From: Candidatus Flavonifractor intestinigallinarum
Lineage (GTDB): Bacteria > Bacillota > Clostridia > Oscillospirales > Oscillospiraceae
Assembly: GCA_019119165.1 (NCBI GenBank)
Contig: DWXO01000101.1
Span: 1 to 47,350 of the forward strand
Length of the DNA stretch: 47,350 nt
Direction: 5' to 3'
The notes beneath the pieces are model-generated. The model was given only the letters and a program-made list of their open reading frames with translations. It did not search any database and was not told where the DNA came from. This document shows, one piece after another, positions 16,601-26,900 of the stretch. Numbering within the stretch: the first letter of the stretch is position 1; the number at the start of each line of letters is the position of its first letter. Position numbers and translations under genes: made by a program.

Positions 16601-19600
16601 GTCATACACCGGCACCTCAAACCGCCCGCCGGCGGTGTAGGTGTTTTCGGCGTTCTTCTCCAGCACCAGGCCGCTGACGCCGGAGACCAGATTCCCTTCG
16701 GCGTCATAGAAGTTGATCCGGTAGCCGTCAACATCCGCGTCGGAGACGGTGAAAGACACCTTGTAGTCTCCGGCGGACTTCACGGCGCTTACTTGGGGAG
16801 GGTCGGGCTGGTTGGGATTGGTGTAGGGGAACGGTACGTCTTTCGTGGAAACCATAGCCTGCTTGCTGTCCGCCGCAATGGCCTGAAGGGTGTAGTCCCC
16901 GGAGGGCAGGGCGGCGGTGTCCATGGGGATGGTGACGCTGGTGCTGCCGAAGGCCTCGTTTTCGCTGGTCACATGGCCCACCATGCGGGAGTTGTCGGGA
17001 TTCTCCTCGTCCACCGCCAGCAGGGTGATCTGGGAGAACTGCTCCAGGCCGGTGCTGGTGACGGTGGCGCTGCCGTCCGTCACTCTGACGCTGTCGATGC
17101 CCGGCAGGGGCGCCACCCGGTAGAGAGCCAGACTGGCGGGCTTGCCGGTGGTGATGGAGTAGGTACCGGCCTGGTCGGGCTGGAAGGTCACGGTCATGTT
17201 GGCCTGATGGGCCGTGGAATCATAGGTCACCTTGGCGTTGGCGTTTGGGGTGGCGCTGGCGTTGGCCACATCCTGGACAAAGGTCAGGGTATAATTGTCG
17301 ATGGTGATGGCCTCGGCCTCCTTCCGGGCCTGTTCCAGGCTGGCGCTGTCCCAGGTGAGGGTCAGGGCGGCGGGAGAGGTGTGGCCGGAAGCCAGGACCA
17401 GCTCGTGCTGGGTACCCTCAACATTGCTTTCCAGGCTGTCCCCGTCGGCCCGCGTGGTGGGAATGGTGCTGGCCACCAGGCCCAGCTGGGACTGGGCGGC
17501 CAGGGTGGCGTTGGTGCCCACCACGGCGTAAAGGGTCCTGCCGGTGTCGGGAGCGGTGTATACGGGTACGGTGGCCAGACCCAGCAGGTCGGGGTGGTTG
17601 GGTGTGGCGGCGTCGCCGCTCCAGCTGACCTCGCCGCTGCCCCAGTAGTAGGTGATGCCCACCTGGATGCCCAGGGCCTCGGCGGCGCCCCAGATCTTTT
17701 CCGCGTTGACGCCCATGCCCACGTTGGCCAGGGTGAGACCGCCGATGAGAGGCAGGGTGCCGGGCAGGCTCAGGGAGGCCCGGATGAAGAACTCGAAAAT
17801 GCCGCTCTCATCCAGCACCAGATAGCCGCCGCCCTGAAGGACGCCCGCGATGTTCATATCCACCGAGGACAGGAAGAAGAACTCGGGGTACCAGTCAAAC
17901 TCCAGGCTGGCGCTGTCCAGCACGGCCACGGAGTTGGCCAGCACGCCGTTGCTCAGCTCCGCGCTGATGCCCTGGAGGCTCAGGGCCAGCGTGGCCCGGG
18001 CCGAGATGATCTGGAGGATGGAGAACTGCGCCTCCAGAATGAGCTGGAGGGGCGGAACTGACTCGGTGAGGAAAATGGTGTCGTACAGGTTGTTGATGCC
18101 GCCGCCGGCGCCCTGGAGCCAGATCACGCCGAAACCGTCCAGGTTGATGCCGGGGACGAAGCCGCCCACGAAGAAGTGGAGGGTATCGGGGTAGGGGATG
18201 CCGTCCTTGCTCTGGACGGCCAGCTCCGCCTCCATGGCGAAGGTGGCGAAGGAGGCTGCGCCGGACACGTCCACCGCCCAGTCGCCCACGGTCCTGACGG
18301 TGAGCACGCCCTCGATGCCGGGCATGCCTTCAAAGTAGCTGGGCAGGCCCAGGGCCACGGAGAAGTTGACGCCCTGGTATTTGCCGCCGCCGAACAGGAT
18401 GTCGTCCACCTGGATGGTGGCCGAGCGGCTGTCGCCGTCGCCCGCCTCGGCGCCGTCCCCCATGTCGGTGGAGGTCTCAAAGGGCGGGGCGTTGGTGTTC
18501 ACTGTGTCGGCGTTGTGGGGGTACTGTTCCTCCAGGGCACGCAGGTTTTCCGGCGTGTCCTCGCCGCTGCGGATGAGGTCCTCCTTGGCCTGATCCAGGG
18601 CGGAGGGGGTGTCGTCGGCCTGCTTGGCGGCGGGGATGAGGAAGGACAGATCCAGGCCGCCGCCGAAGCCGATGACGCCGCCCACGCCCTCCATATAGCC
18701 CAGCTCGCCGTACTTGAACTCAAAGAGCAGGCCCAGCAGGCTCTGAGCGGCCTGGCCCACGCTGGGCCACAGGAGGGTGATGTTGCCGTCCTCGTCCCGG
18801 TCGCCGCTTTCATCGTAGGTGGTGAGGGAGCAGGACTCCCCGTCCACAATGGCGGTGAGGCAGCAGCGGCCCTTCCAGACGGAGGTGCCTACGCCGGAGA
18901 CGGTGAGGGAGGCGTCGAAGTCCACGGTGATCTCGTCATTGGCGTCGGTGATGGTCACCTGGCCCTCCCGGATGTCCAGGCAGTTGTTCAGGGTCATCAC
19001 ATTGTCTTCCTTGCCCAGAGAGACGCCGGTGAGCACGGTGGTTCCGTTCTTTTCCTCCTTGGTGAAGGAGCCGCGGAACTCCAGCAGGACGGCGCCGTTA
19101 CCCAATTCTTTGCCTTCCGCTTCATAGCTCTCCTCCGTGGCGTAGGTGTGGATGGAGTAGTTGTTAGAGCCATCATTTTCCACCGTCACCACGCCGTAGC
19201 CGTCGTTGCGGTACTCCGGGTCGTCGGTGACCTGGAAGCGCAGGGCGGGCGCGGTGATATCAGCCGTGGAGGTGTCGGTATAGTCGATGGTCAGCTGATA
19301 TTCCCCGATGGCCAGCGCGTCGGTGATCACCACGTCGGCGGTATTGTCATCCGTGTTCAGGATGAACTGGTTGGCGGGGATGGTCAGGCTGTCCTGGCCG
19401 TTGATCTTTCCGCCGTCGGTGCGGGAGAGGCGGAGGGAGTAGGCGCTCTGGTTGGACAGCATGCTGAAATTCCTGCCCGTCAGATAGAGATGACGGGTGC
19501 CGGTGATGTAAATGAGGTCGGGGGAGGAGCTGGTGAAGCCCACCTGCGGCACATCCCCGCCGGTGCCGGGGCAGAGGAGCCAAACCGTCTGAGCGCACAG

Positions 19601-20890
19601 CAGGTTCTGGGCCTGGAGCGCGCCGTCGCTCCCCATCTCATAGGCCTGGAAGGTGAGTTTGCGGTAGGCCGCGTCCTCCCCGGGTACGGCGTGGAATTGA
19701 AACTCCAGATTCTGGGAGCCGTCTGCCTGCACGTTGGTCAGGTCGATATAGTAGGGGTCCAGATAGCTGGCGGTTTCCTGAAGGTCGCCGTTCTTGTCGT
19801 AGGGGGTGATGTTCTCCCCGGGGTAGACCACCACCCGTACGTTGTCCAGGGTCTGGCCGGAGATGTTGGTCATGGAGGCGGTGACGGTAAAATCGCCGTT
19901 TCCGGTGTAGCCGGTCCGGTCGGCGTTCATCTCCAGAGCCTGGGGCAGGTCGGTGAAGTTGAGGGTGAGCCGGTCCCCCTCGGCTGCTGCGGCGTTGGAG
20001 AACACGCCGTAGTAGCCGGCCGCGGCGGCGCTGCCGCCCTGTCCCACGCTGCCCAGGTCATAATACAGGGCAAAGGCGCTGTCGGCGGTCAGGTAGTCCC
20101 GGTTGTAGGGGGTGGTGAAATACAGGCTTTCGTCGGGCGTATAGTCAAAAACGGTGGCCGCCAGATTGTTCCAGTGGGCAAAGGTCACCTGTTCCGGCGT
20201 GCTGGCGGCGTCGCCCACGGAGCCGTTGAGGAAGTAGGCGAATACGCTGGGATTCTGAGGGTCGTCATAGGCGAAGAAGCTGTTCTGGTAGCCGGAAATG
20301 CTCCGTTCGCTTTCCACCGTCAGGTAGCCGCCGCCGGACTGGGCCACCTCGTAGACGCCGTAATCCTGGGTACCCAGGGCGGTGTCCATGAGCAGGCGCA
20401 GCCGGATGTCGGCGGCCTCGCCGCTGTTCTCGGCGGTGTAGCTCAGGTAGGCCATGCCGTGCTGGGTGGCGCCGGGGTTGGCCAGGCGGAGGGTCTGGGT
20501 GACGGTGATGCCGTCCACCGACCACACCGCTTGGATCTCCTCCGATGTGGCGGTCACCGCCACATCGGAGGAACCGGCATACTTGCCGCCGAACACATAG
20601 TCCTTGGTCTTGCCGTTCCGGGTGACCCGGAGGGAGGCAAAGGAGGTGTCGTCATCCCCCAGGGGAAACAGCAGGTTCTTGTTGTTGTCGTCCTTCCGGA
20701 TGGCGTCGCCCTCCAGCGTGCGGATGGAGAAGCCGCCGCTGCGTTTGTCCACCAGTACCTGCAGGTTCTCGTTGGACAGGGTGTATACATTTCCCAGCTC
20801 CGCCGCCAGGACGGAGATGGGCAGCAGCCCCGAGACCAGGCACAGGGACAGGACCCAGGCCAGGAGACGGGATAGCGCTCGCTTTTTCAT
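13616..20890 (-). CDS. Giant SLH-anchored surface protein with Ig-like and InlB-type repeats
   Basis: About 2424 residues. A signal peptide (MKKRALSRLLAWVLSLCLV..., Ala-rich cleavage near 28) opens a long beta-rich ectodomain. A region near 820-1100 is hydrophobic/amphipathic with many Gly and Leu residues and no known assignment. Bacterial Ig-like modules follow. Two 106-residue Ig-like repeats with a YYYCVVTNTD motif lie near 1860-2075, and an InlB/Listeria-Bacteroides repeat (FAGWYTAADGG) near 2080-2145. Three SLH domains at the C-terminus (about 2245-2424) should anchor the protein to the wall polymer. Two in-frame ATGs exist; AAGGAG is one base from ATG 20896 but seven from ATG 20890, so the latter is chosen. 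The gene lies 22 bases after the preceding giant gene and is probably its operon partner. Adhesion or substrate binding is plausible but unproven. Confidence 0.9.
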   Translation of the reverse strand: MKKRALSRLLAWVLSLCLVSGLLPISVLAAELGNVYTLSNENLQVLVDKRSGGFSIRTLEGDAIRKDDNNKNLLFPLGDDDTSFASLRVTRNGKTKDYVFGGKYAGSSDVAVTATSEEIQAVWSVDGITVTQTLRLANPGATQHGMAYLSYTAENSGEAADIRLRLLMDTALGTQDYGVYEVAQSGGGYLTVESERSISGYQNSFFAYDDPQNPSVFAYFLNGSVGDAASTPEQVTFAHWNNLAATVFDYTPDESLYFTTPYNRDYLTADSAFALYYDLGSVGQGGSAAAAGYYGVFSNAAAAEGDRLTLNFTDLPQALEMNADRTGYTGNGDFTVTASMTNISGQTLDNVRVVVYPGENITPYDKNGDLQETASYLDPYYIDLTNVQADGSQNLEFQFHAVPGEDAAYRKLTFQAYEMGSDGALQAQNLLCAQTVWLLCPGTGGDVPQVGFTSSSPDLIYITGTRHLYLTGRNFSMLSNQSAYSLRLSRTDGGKINGQDSLTIPANQFILNTDDNTADVVITDALAIGEYQLTIDYTDTSTADITAPALRFQVTDDPEYRNDGYGVVTVENDGSNNYSIHTYATEESYEAEGKELGNGAVLLEFRGSFTKEEKNGTTVLTGVSLGKEDNVMTLNNCLDIREGQVTITDANDEITVDFDASLTVSGVGTSVWKGRCCLTAIVDGESCSLTTYDESGDRDEDGNITLLWPSVGQAAQSLLGLLFEFKYGELGYMEGVGGVIGFGGGLDLSFLIPAAKQADDTPSALDQAKEDLIRSGEDTPENLRALEEQYPHNADTVNTNAPPFETSTDMGDGAEAGDGDSRSATIQVDDILFGGGKYQGVNFSVALGLPSYFEGMPGIEGVLTVRTVGDWAVDVSGAASFATFAMEAELAVQSKDGIPYPDTLHFFVGGFVPGINLDGFGVIWLQGAGGGINNLYDTIFLTESVPPLQLILEAQFSILQIISARATLALSLQGISAELSNGVLANSVAVLDSASLEFDWYPEFFFLSSVDMNIAGVLQGGGYLVLDESGIFEFFIRASLSLPGTLPLIGGLTLANVGMGVNAEKIWGAAEALGIQVGITYYWGSGEVSWSGDAATPNHPDLLGLATVPVYTAPDTGRTLYAVVGTNATLAAQSQLGLVASTIPTTRADGDSLESNVEGTQHELVLASGHTSPAALTLTWDSASLEQARKEAEAITIDNYTLTFVQDVANASATPNANAKVTYDSTAHQANMTVTFQPDQAGTYSITTGKPASLALYRVAPLPGIDSVRVTDGSATVTSTGLEQFSQITLLAVDEENPDNSRMVGHVTSENEAFGSTSVTIPMDTAALPSGDYTLQAIAADSKQAMVSTKDVPFPYTNPNQPDPPQVSAVKSAGDYKVSFTVSDADVDGYRINFYDAEGNLVSGVSGLVLEKNAENTYTAGGRFEVPVYDEETETFTGEKTVTGLEGGKTYTVGVSAYKQVDAAVIWSSETRTGSVTITQPDPPTFTWGADTAGVTEITQAGGNTFSTLLYPTSDLIVTLRADQNVSGAWSLDGGTETRVTDRNSITMAFTGLSEGSHTVTFQGTNSQGDAFLYTKSFSVDTTPPALLVSSPISGSFFESSGSVTLTGWTDGKTLELSVDGTAETISVAADGSFSQALFLDASAVSHTLTLTATDAAGNETTRTIRVVNPALGQMTRLAIYSGSREVSETEALTVGNGGSTLSVKAVLSNGSTLDLSGSDLVEWSVIPAIGTCEVDDFGHVSLSSGGSAVVKARMAITDDGGYTAFAALGAGEITPVVTITPCTNGTITVTGTVNGVANTAIQSGGAVDYGSSVTIQVTPAEGYYLNKLVVNGSIVSVSSDGTYVIDSLKENLSVTASFSTQTNAEVPAINTQPVGASYTQGDTAAALTVEATVTKGTLSYQWYSNTTESTQGGTPIDGATEASYIPSTATVGTTYYYCVVTNTDNEATGSKTASTTSDAAAVTVAEKTHAQAPVINTQPTGASYTQGDTVAALTVAATVTKGTLSYQWYSSTTESTQGGTPIDGATEASYIPSTATVGTTYYYCVVTNTDDTATGTKTATSTSDVVAVTISAPVPKEYTITFHAGGGSVEPTFATTVNGKLPSLPTPTRSGYSFAGWYTAADGGTAVTTDTQFTQDAVIYARWSTISGGGSSKPLYTVTVPSTVNGSVSISPRNAAQGTIVTITVNPADGYIMNKLTVTDSTGKLVPVDQKNDAQYTFSMPSGNVSIAASFIEDYTSVVLSFTDVKEGDWFYEAVQFAVQYDMMNGTGSNRFQPDNLLSRSMIATILWRLEGSPTGSSAHFTDVSGSMWYAEAVNWAAANGLVNGYGNSTFGPEDSITREQMAAILYRYAQFKGYDDTVQGNLSDFTDGGQTSDWAEDAVVWAVNNGLLTGKGGSLLDAKGSATRAEAAAILMRFSLIFPLSE
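14658..15293 (-). repeat. Two tandem 318 bp Ig-like coding repeats
   Basis: Inside the SLH giant gene two consecutive units of 318 bp (106 codons) are nearly identical at both DNA and protein level; for example the same run around the YYYCVV motif starts at 14771 and at 15089. The protein units run from INTQP to INTQP. Such high nucleotide identity implies recent duplication or ongoing homogenisation, so copy number may vary between strains. Boundaries are approximate. Confidence 0.85.
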
Positions 20891-20912
20891 GTTCATGCTC
20901 CTTTCCGGCCGC

Positions 20913-23900
20913 TCAGCCCTTGACGTAGAGGTAGAAAACGTACTCCGTCCGGTCCTGGGCGCGGAGGTAGAGGGTGTGGAAGTCGCTGGCGGTGAGGGCG
21001 GTCTCCAGAGGATCGGTGTAGCTGGCGTTGGCCAGCAGCACCTGGGAACCCAGCTTCATCTGGGCAATGGTCTTGTACCCCTGCTTCAGGCTGAGGTATA
21101 CCGGCGCGTCGGCCCCCTCCAGGGTGATTTCCGCCGTCCCCTTCTCCAGGGTAAGGGTGCTGCCGGGCTGCACCGTCTGGCCGTTCACCCTGAGGGTTAG
21201 GATGCTCTGAGCGGTGAGTACCAGGGTGCGGGTGACGGAGGAGCTGTTGCCGGCGGAGTCCTCTGCGGTGTAGGTGATCATGTAGCTGCCCGCCGCATCC
21301 CAGGTCACGCCGGAGGTGTCCACGGTGAAGCTGAGGCTGCTGTCCCGGTTGTCGGTGACGGTGACCCCCTCCCGGAGCAGATCCAGGTTCTTCGCGCCCG
21401 CCGGGGCATACACCGTCTGGCTGGGCAGGGAGATGATGGGAGCCACGGTGTCGGGCAGCGCCACGGAGAGATAGGCATACAGGGTGTTTCCGTCTGTGTC
21501 CTTTGCTTTCAGAATGGCCAGACTGCCGCTCTGGGGTACGGTGAAGGACGTCCAGGCGCTCTTGTCCACCGGGGCCTCTGTCCCGCCGAAGCTCACCGTC
21601 ACATTCCGGGTGGATTTGAGATAGAAGGTGCTCCCGGATGTCAGCTGGCCCAGCTCTGCCGGATCGGTGACGGCGTCGCTGTCGTTTCCGGTTTTGGAGA
21701 AGGACAGGGCCAGCTTGTCGTCCAGGTTGGTGACCGCGATTTGGATGGTGGTCACGTTGCCCGCCTGGTCGGTGAAGGTCAGGCTGCTCGTTCCATTCTG
21801 ATAGATGGTACAGGTGTGCTGGGTGTCAAACCGGGTAGTGGAATTGACGCAGGCCGCCTGCTCGCTGGCAGTTTCCTCACCGGTGGTGAAGGTGAGGCGC
21901 ACCGAGCGCTGGCCGCTGCCGTTCACCGTATACACGCCGTTCACAGGGCTTACCGGGGAGTCATTGGCCTTCACGGTGACGGTGGGGGCGTCCATGTCCA
22001 GACAGGTGACCGCATACAGCAGGCCGCTGGAGCCGTATGTGTATTCAAAGGTCTGCCCGTTCTGGGCGGTCGCATACAGAGAGACGATGGGGCAGTTGAC
22101 GGAGTAGGTGACCCGAATCAGGTTGCCGGACACGGTTACGTCAATGCCGTCAGCAGGGATGGGGTTGTCGCGATACTGCCTGATTTCGGCGCTGGCCAGC
22201 GGCAGGTTGGCGGTAAAGGTGGCCGTGACGGGGGTGTTGCTGCGCAGAGTTTGCTGGGCCGTTCGCCAGCTGTAGTTGCCCGTATAGGTCTGGCCCTGGC
22301 ACAGCCAGACGGGTCCGCTCACCAGTTCCAGAGCCGTGCCGTCGGAGTTGATGGTGCGCACCGTGGCCGTGGCGGTCCCGATGTTGCCCGCGGCGTCGGA
22401 GAAGCGGAAGGTATAGCTGCCGTTGGCGGTAAAGATATAGTAGTACTGGCCGTAATGGGTAGAATCCTGGTTTTTATCCAGAGTCAGATTGCCGGTGTCC
22501 AGGACGGTGACGGGTTCCTCGCCGGGTACCAGATAGGCGTAGACGGGAGCCTTGGTCAGGCTGCCGTCCTCGCTGCCCGCCGCATATTCCACGGTGGCAG
22601 CAGGGGCGTCGCTGTCCACGCCGGGGAAGGTGAGGGTCAGGGGCGCGGCGGCGTTGCCGGCGGCGTCCACCAGATAGACGTAGACGGGGCCGCTGGCGTT
22701 CCCGCCGGTCCAGGTGACGGTGGAGGCGGACAGGCTCAGACCGGCGATGCTGTCGCTGGGGTCGTCATAGCCGGGGACGGCGTCGGTGCTGCTCTTGACG
22801 ATCAGGTTCACCGGGGAGTCGTCCTGAATGGAGAAGACCACCCGTACCCCCTGGCCGGAGAGGGACAGCATATCGCTGGCGATGCTGCCCACGGACAGCT
22901 CACCGCTGGTCAGCAGAGAATCGTAGCTGTTGACCTGCTGCCAGATGCCGGACTGCTGGACGTACAGGCCCGCCTGGTAGGTGGGGGCCGTGATATCTGC
23001 CGGAGGTTCGGTGCCCTCCTCATTCACCACGGCCCAGGGCAGGGTGGCGGTGACTTGGGCGGTGTTGCCCACCTGGTCGGAGACGCTGAAGGTGAAGCTG
23101 TCCCCCTTGGACGAGCCGTTGGGGAAGACATAACTGGTCTGGCCCACCAGCAGCTCATCGCACAGCAGGGCGGCGGTCACCGGGCCGGTCACGCTTTCCG
23201 CGCCGCTCTGGGTGTCCAGCAGCGCGCCGTCGGGACCGTAGAAGGATACGGTGACGGGCTCCACGGCGTTGTCGATGTTGGTGACCTGCACGGTGTAGGT
23301 GTTCGTCCCCATGGTGATGGTGACCGTATCGTTCTCCCTCAGCTCCAGGGTGGCGGTGGAGCCGGAGATTTCCGCGTTGCCGTGCTTGCCGGAGGTGACG
23401 CTGGTGAGGGTGCTGCCGCCGGTGGCGGTGGCGGTGAGGGTCACCGGCCCCCGGGTGGCAGCGGTCTCGGACAGGGACACCGTCAGGTTCTCCCCGAAGG
23501 GGGAGGCGGCAATGTCCTGGGTGTACAGGATTCCGAAGGCGTCCTCATACTGGATGGTGGCGGAGTTGGTATAGATAGGCAGGGAATGTTTCTCGGCAAA
23601 GGTGCCGGCGGTATCCGCGGGTACCGGGTCCAGCACCCGGATGGGCTGGTCGGAGGTGATGGGAATCAGCCCGTTCTTTACCGCGCCCACCGTGATGGTG
23701 GGGGCGGAGGCGGTGTTGGAGTAAGCTCCCACGGCCCATTCCTTGGAGTACTGGCTGACCGCGGCGGTGTTGCCGGCGTTGTCCTGGCAGGCCATGGTGA
23801 TGGTCACGCTGCCTGCCGAGCCGTAGGGGAACATGCCGTTGATGGTAAGCGCAACCGAGGTGTTGTCGGTACCTTCGGCGGTGATTTGGTAAACGCCGTT

Positions 23901-26900
23901 GTAGTTGGAGCCGTTTCCGCTCCAGGTGCTGTTGAGGGAGAGTTCAGGCAGGGGGACGGTGGTCGCCGTCCCGTCTTCGTAGGTAAAGGTGAGGACGAAG
24001 CTGCCCAGATCAACCCCGCTGTTGTACGCATCGCCCAGCGGCTCCGCGACGGTGGCGTTCAGGGTGTACCCTCCCTGGGGCGACGCGCTGCCGACATAAT
24101 CGCGGTGATAGATCGTGGGCGCCATGATATCCACCGCCTGCCCCACCAGCAGGTCGCCGGTCCTGGCGATGTTCCAGTTGCTGTCGTACAGCCGGAGATA
24201 AAATTCCTCGGCCCAGTTTTCCTTCATTTCCGTCAGGAACAGCTCAAAACCCAGATTGCTGTCCAGGGTGACGGGGCGCAGCTCATTGCTGAACTTTGCG
24301 TAGACGGTCCGGCCGTTGAGGAGCAGCTGCTCCTGGGCATACTGGTCCGCGGTGAGCTGGACGCGGACGCTGCCGTCTTCATGGGGGATGACCTCGGCCG
24401 AGATGGAGAAGGTCTGGTTGACCACCAGGACGGTCAGGGTCTTTTCCACATAGGTGACGCCGTTGACATGGGGGCTGCGGTAATGCAGGGTGTTCTCCCC
24501 CTCGTGGAGGTAGAGGGTGCGGCTGTCGGGGGAGGCGGGGATGTCCGCCACCTTCAGCTCCACCTGGCGTTGGGTGTAGTCGCTGAGGTTGTAGGTGGCG
24601 GTGACCACCTGGTCCGGATTGTCCTCGCACCAGACCTCAATGGGCTGGTAGGTCAGCAGGGTGGGCGCTTTGGGATTGCACTGGCCGAACTGGAAGGTCA
24701 GCGTGCCGCCGGTGGAGCCCGTCATGCCAATGGTGAGCTGGGCGGTCTCGGCGGTCAGACCCTCGCTCCGGACAGTCTCGCTGTAATATTTCTGCGTATA
24801 GCCGTTGGGGTAGAAGTCTGTCAGGAACGGCCCGTCGTCCATGTAGAGCGTGATGGGATCGTAGGTCTCGTTCTCCTCCGTGATGCCCGTGGCGTCCCGG
24901 ACGCTGCCGTCCAGGCATACCAGGTGCAGGCGGGGAACCACGTACAAGCGCTGGCCGTAGAGAGATACGGTAATGGGGTAGTAGAGGAGGTTTCCGATTA
25001 CTTCCTCCCTGGTGAAATAGTACCGGCTTCCGGACAGCTCCTCGGTGCCGACTGTCAGGTATGCGTAGGAGGCGGTGTAGTCTATGTCGTCGTAGCGGAA
25101 GTCGCTGGGCTGGCCGGCATTTGTGTTCAGCTGGATAGGGATGCGCAGGCCGGTAAGGGTCTGAACGACCCCCGCCTGAGCGGCCCCGTTCTTCTTCTCC
25201 AGGGCGGCGTCCACCTGGTTTCCATACTGATCCACGGGCGGGCGGAACCAGACCATGTAGTTGTTGGCGCTGCCTGTGGCCACCTTCATGTCGAACGCTT
25301 CCAGCGCCTCGGGCGTGACGGTGAAGCTGCCGTCCACGGCGGCATCCACGGCGGCGTTCCAGTCCGGCACGGACATGGTGAAGAGCGTCATGGAAATCGT
25401 GCCGTAGACCTCGTAGGAGGGCGTCCAGACTTGAGTATTGCCTTCCGTATAGCCCGTAAAACTGACGGTCCCGTCTCCCACGGCGGCGGAGGTGGCGGCA
25501 GCCTGGCGGTAGCTCCCTACCCGGATGGGCTCTACGGTGCCTTTGTTCTCGTCAGACTTCAGCCAGAAGATGCTGTAGAGCTCGTTGTGGGTCACGTTGT
25601 TTTCCAGGCGCATGACCGCCACGGAAATCATCTGCTCATCGCCCGACGCGCCGCCCCGGGCGGTGGGGCGGTACAGCATCAGGGAGGGGTGGCCGGTAAT
25701 CACATTGGGGTCGCTGCCCAGGGTATAGCGGGTGGTGACAGCCCCCAGGGAGTAGGAATAGCTCCGGCTGGCGGTGCTTGTGTTGCCAGCCGCGTCCGCC
25801 GCGGTGACCGTCAGGGTGGCGGTGCCGCTCTCGCCTGTGGCGGTATAGGCGGTGGTGCCGGAATAGGAGGCGGAGGCGTAGCCCTCCTCCAGCACTTGCT
25901 CCTGGCTGCCGCTGTCCCACTGGACGGTCACGCTTTTCAGGTGGGAGCCGTCGGACACCGAATAGGGGACCGACAGGGTGTCCTCCCCGGTGAGGGTGAA
26001 GGTGTCGGGCAGGGTGATGACAGGTTCGCTCCAGTCCGCCCGGAGGCTTTGGGAGGTGGAGGCGGAGGCCTGGTTGCCCGCGTAGTCCCGGCAGGTGGCG
26101 GAGACCTCCACCGACGTCTGGCCGTTGGCCGGATCAAAGCGTTGGCTCAGATCGGTGCAGGAGACGTGCAGGTAATAGGTATCGCTGCTGCCGGCGGGCA
26201 GGGGGAAGGTGGGCTGCTGGGCCGACAGGGTCTTATAGAGCCCGTCGCCGCTCTCCGGCGGGGTGGGACTGTTGGTGATGCAGTACATTACCGCGGCGGC
26301 GGTGTCTGCCAGGATATCCAGCGCGACCTCCTGCTCGCGGTCCACACCGGAGCCGTCCGCCTCATCGGTTACGGTGAAGGGGAAGGTGATGGTCTGGGCG
26401 GGGCCGTCCGCGCTGACGGAGATGTTTTCCGTCAGCAGGGTCACCGTGGGAGCCGTCACATCCAGACCCAGCTTCTCCACCGGGGTCAGGCTCACGGCGG
26501 TGTTCAGAGGATTGCCCGCCATGTCGCCCAGGGTGCTGCCGTCGGGGGCTTTCAGGGAGACGATGCGGATGGGATTGCTTCCGTCCAGGGCCATCCCGTC
26601 GGCGGGGCGGAAGAAGTCAAAGGTCAGGATGGTGCTGGTGCGCACGTCGTTGACGTTGTCCATGGCGTAGGATACGCTGCTGAGGCCCACCTCAATGGGG
26701 GTTCCGTCACTGTCCTTCACATTGAGGACGGCCGTGACGCCGCTTTCCTTGTTCAGCTGGGCGTAGCTCTCAGCCGTACACAGCCCCACTTCTTCATTCA
26801 GGGTGAGGGTGAAGGCCAGGTAGTCCCCCGTGCCGGCCCAGGTGGCGGAGGGGGTGATGTCCTCCGGCCAGTCGCCGTTGGTGTCGGCCTGATAGCCCTG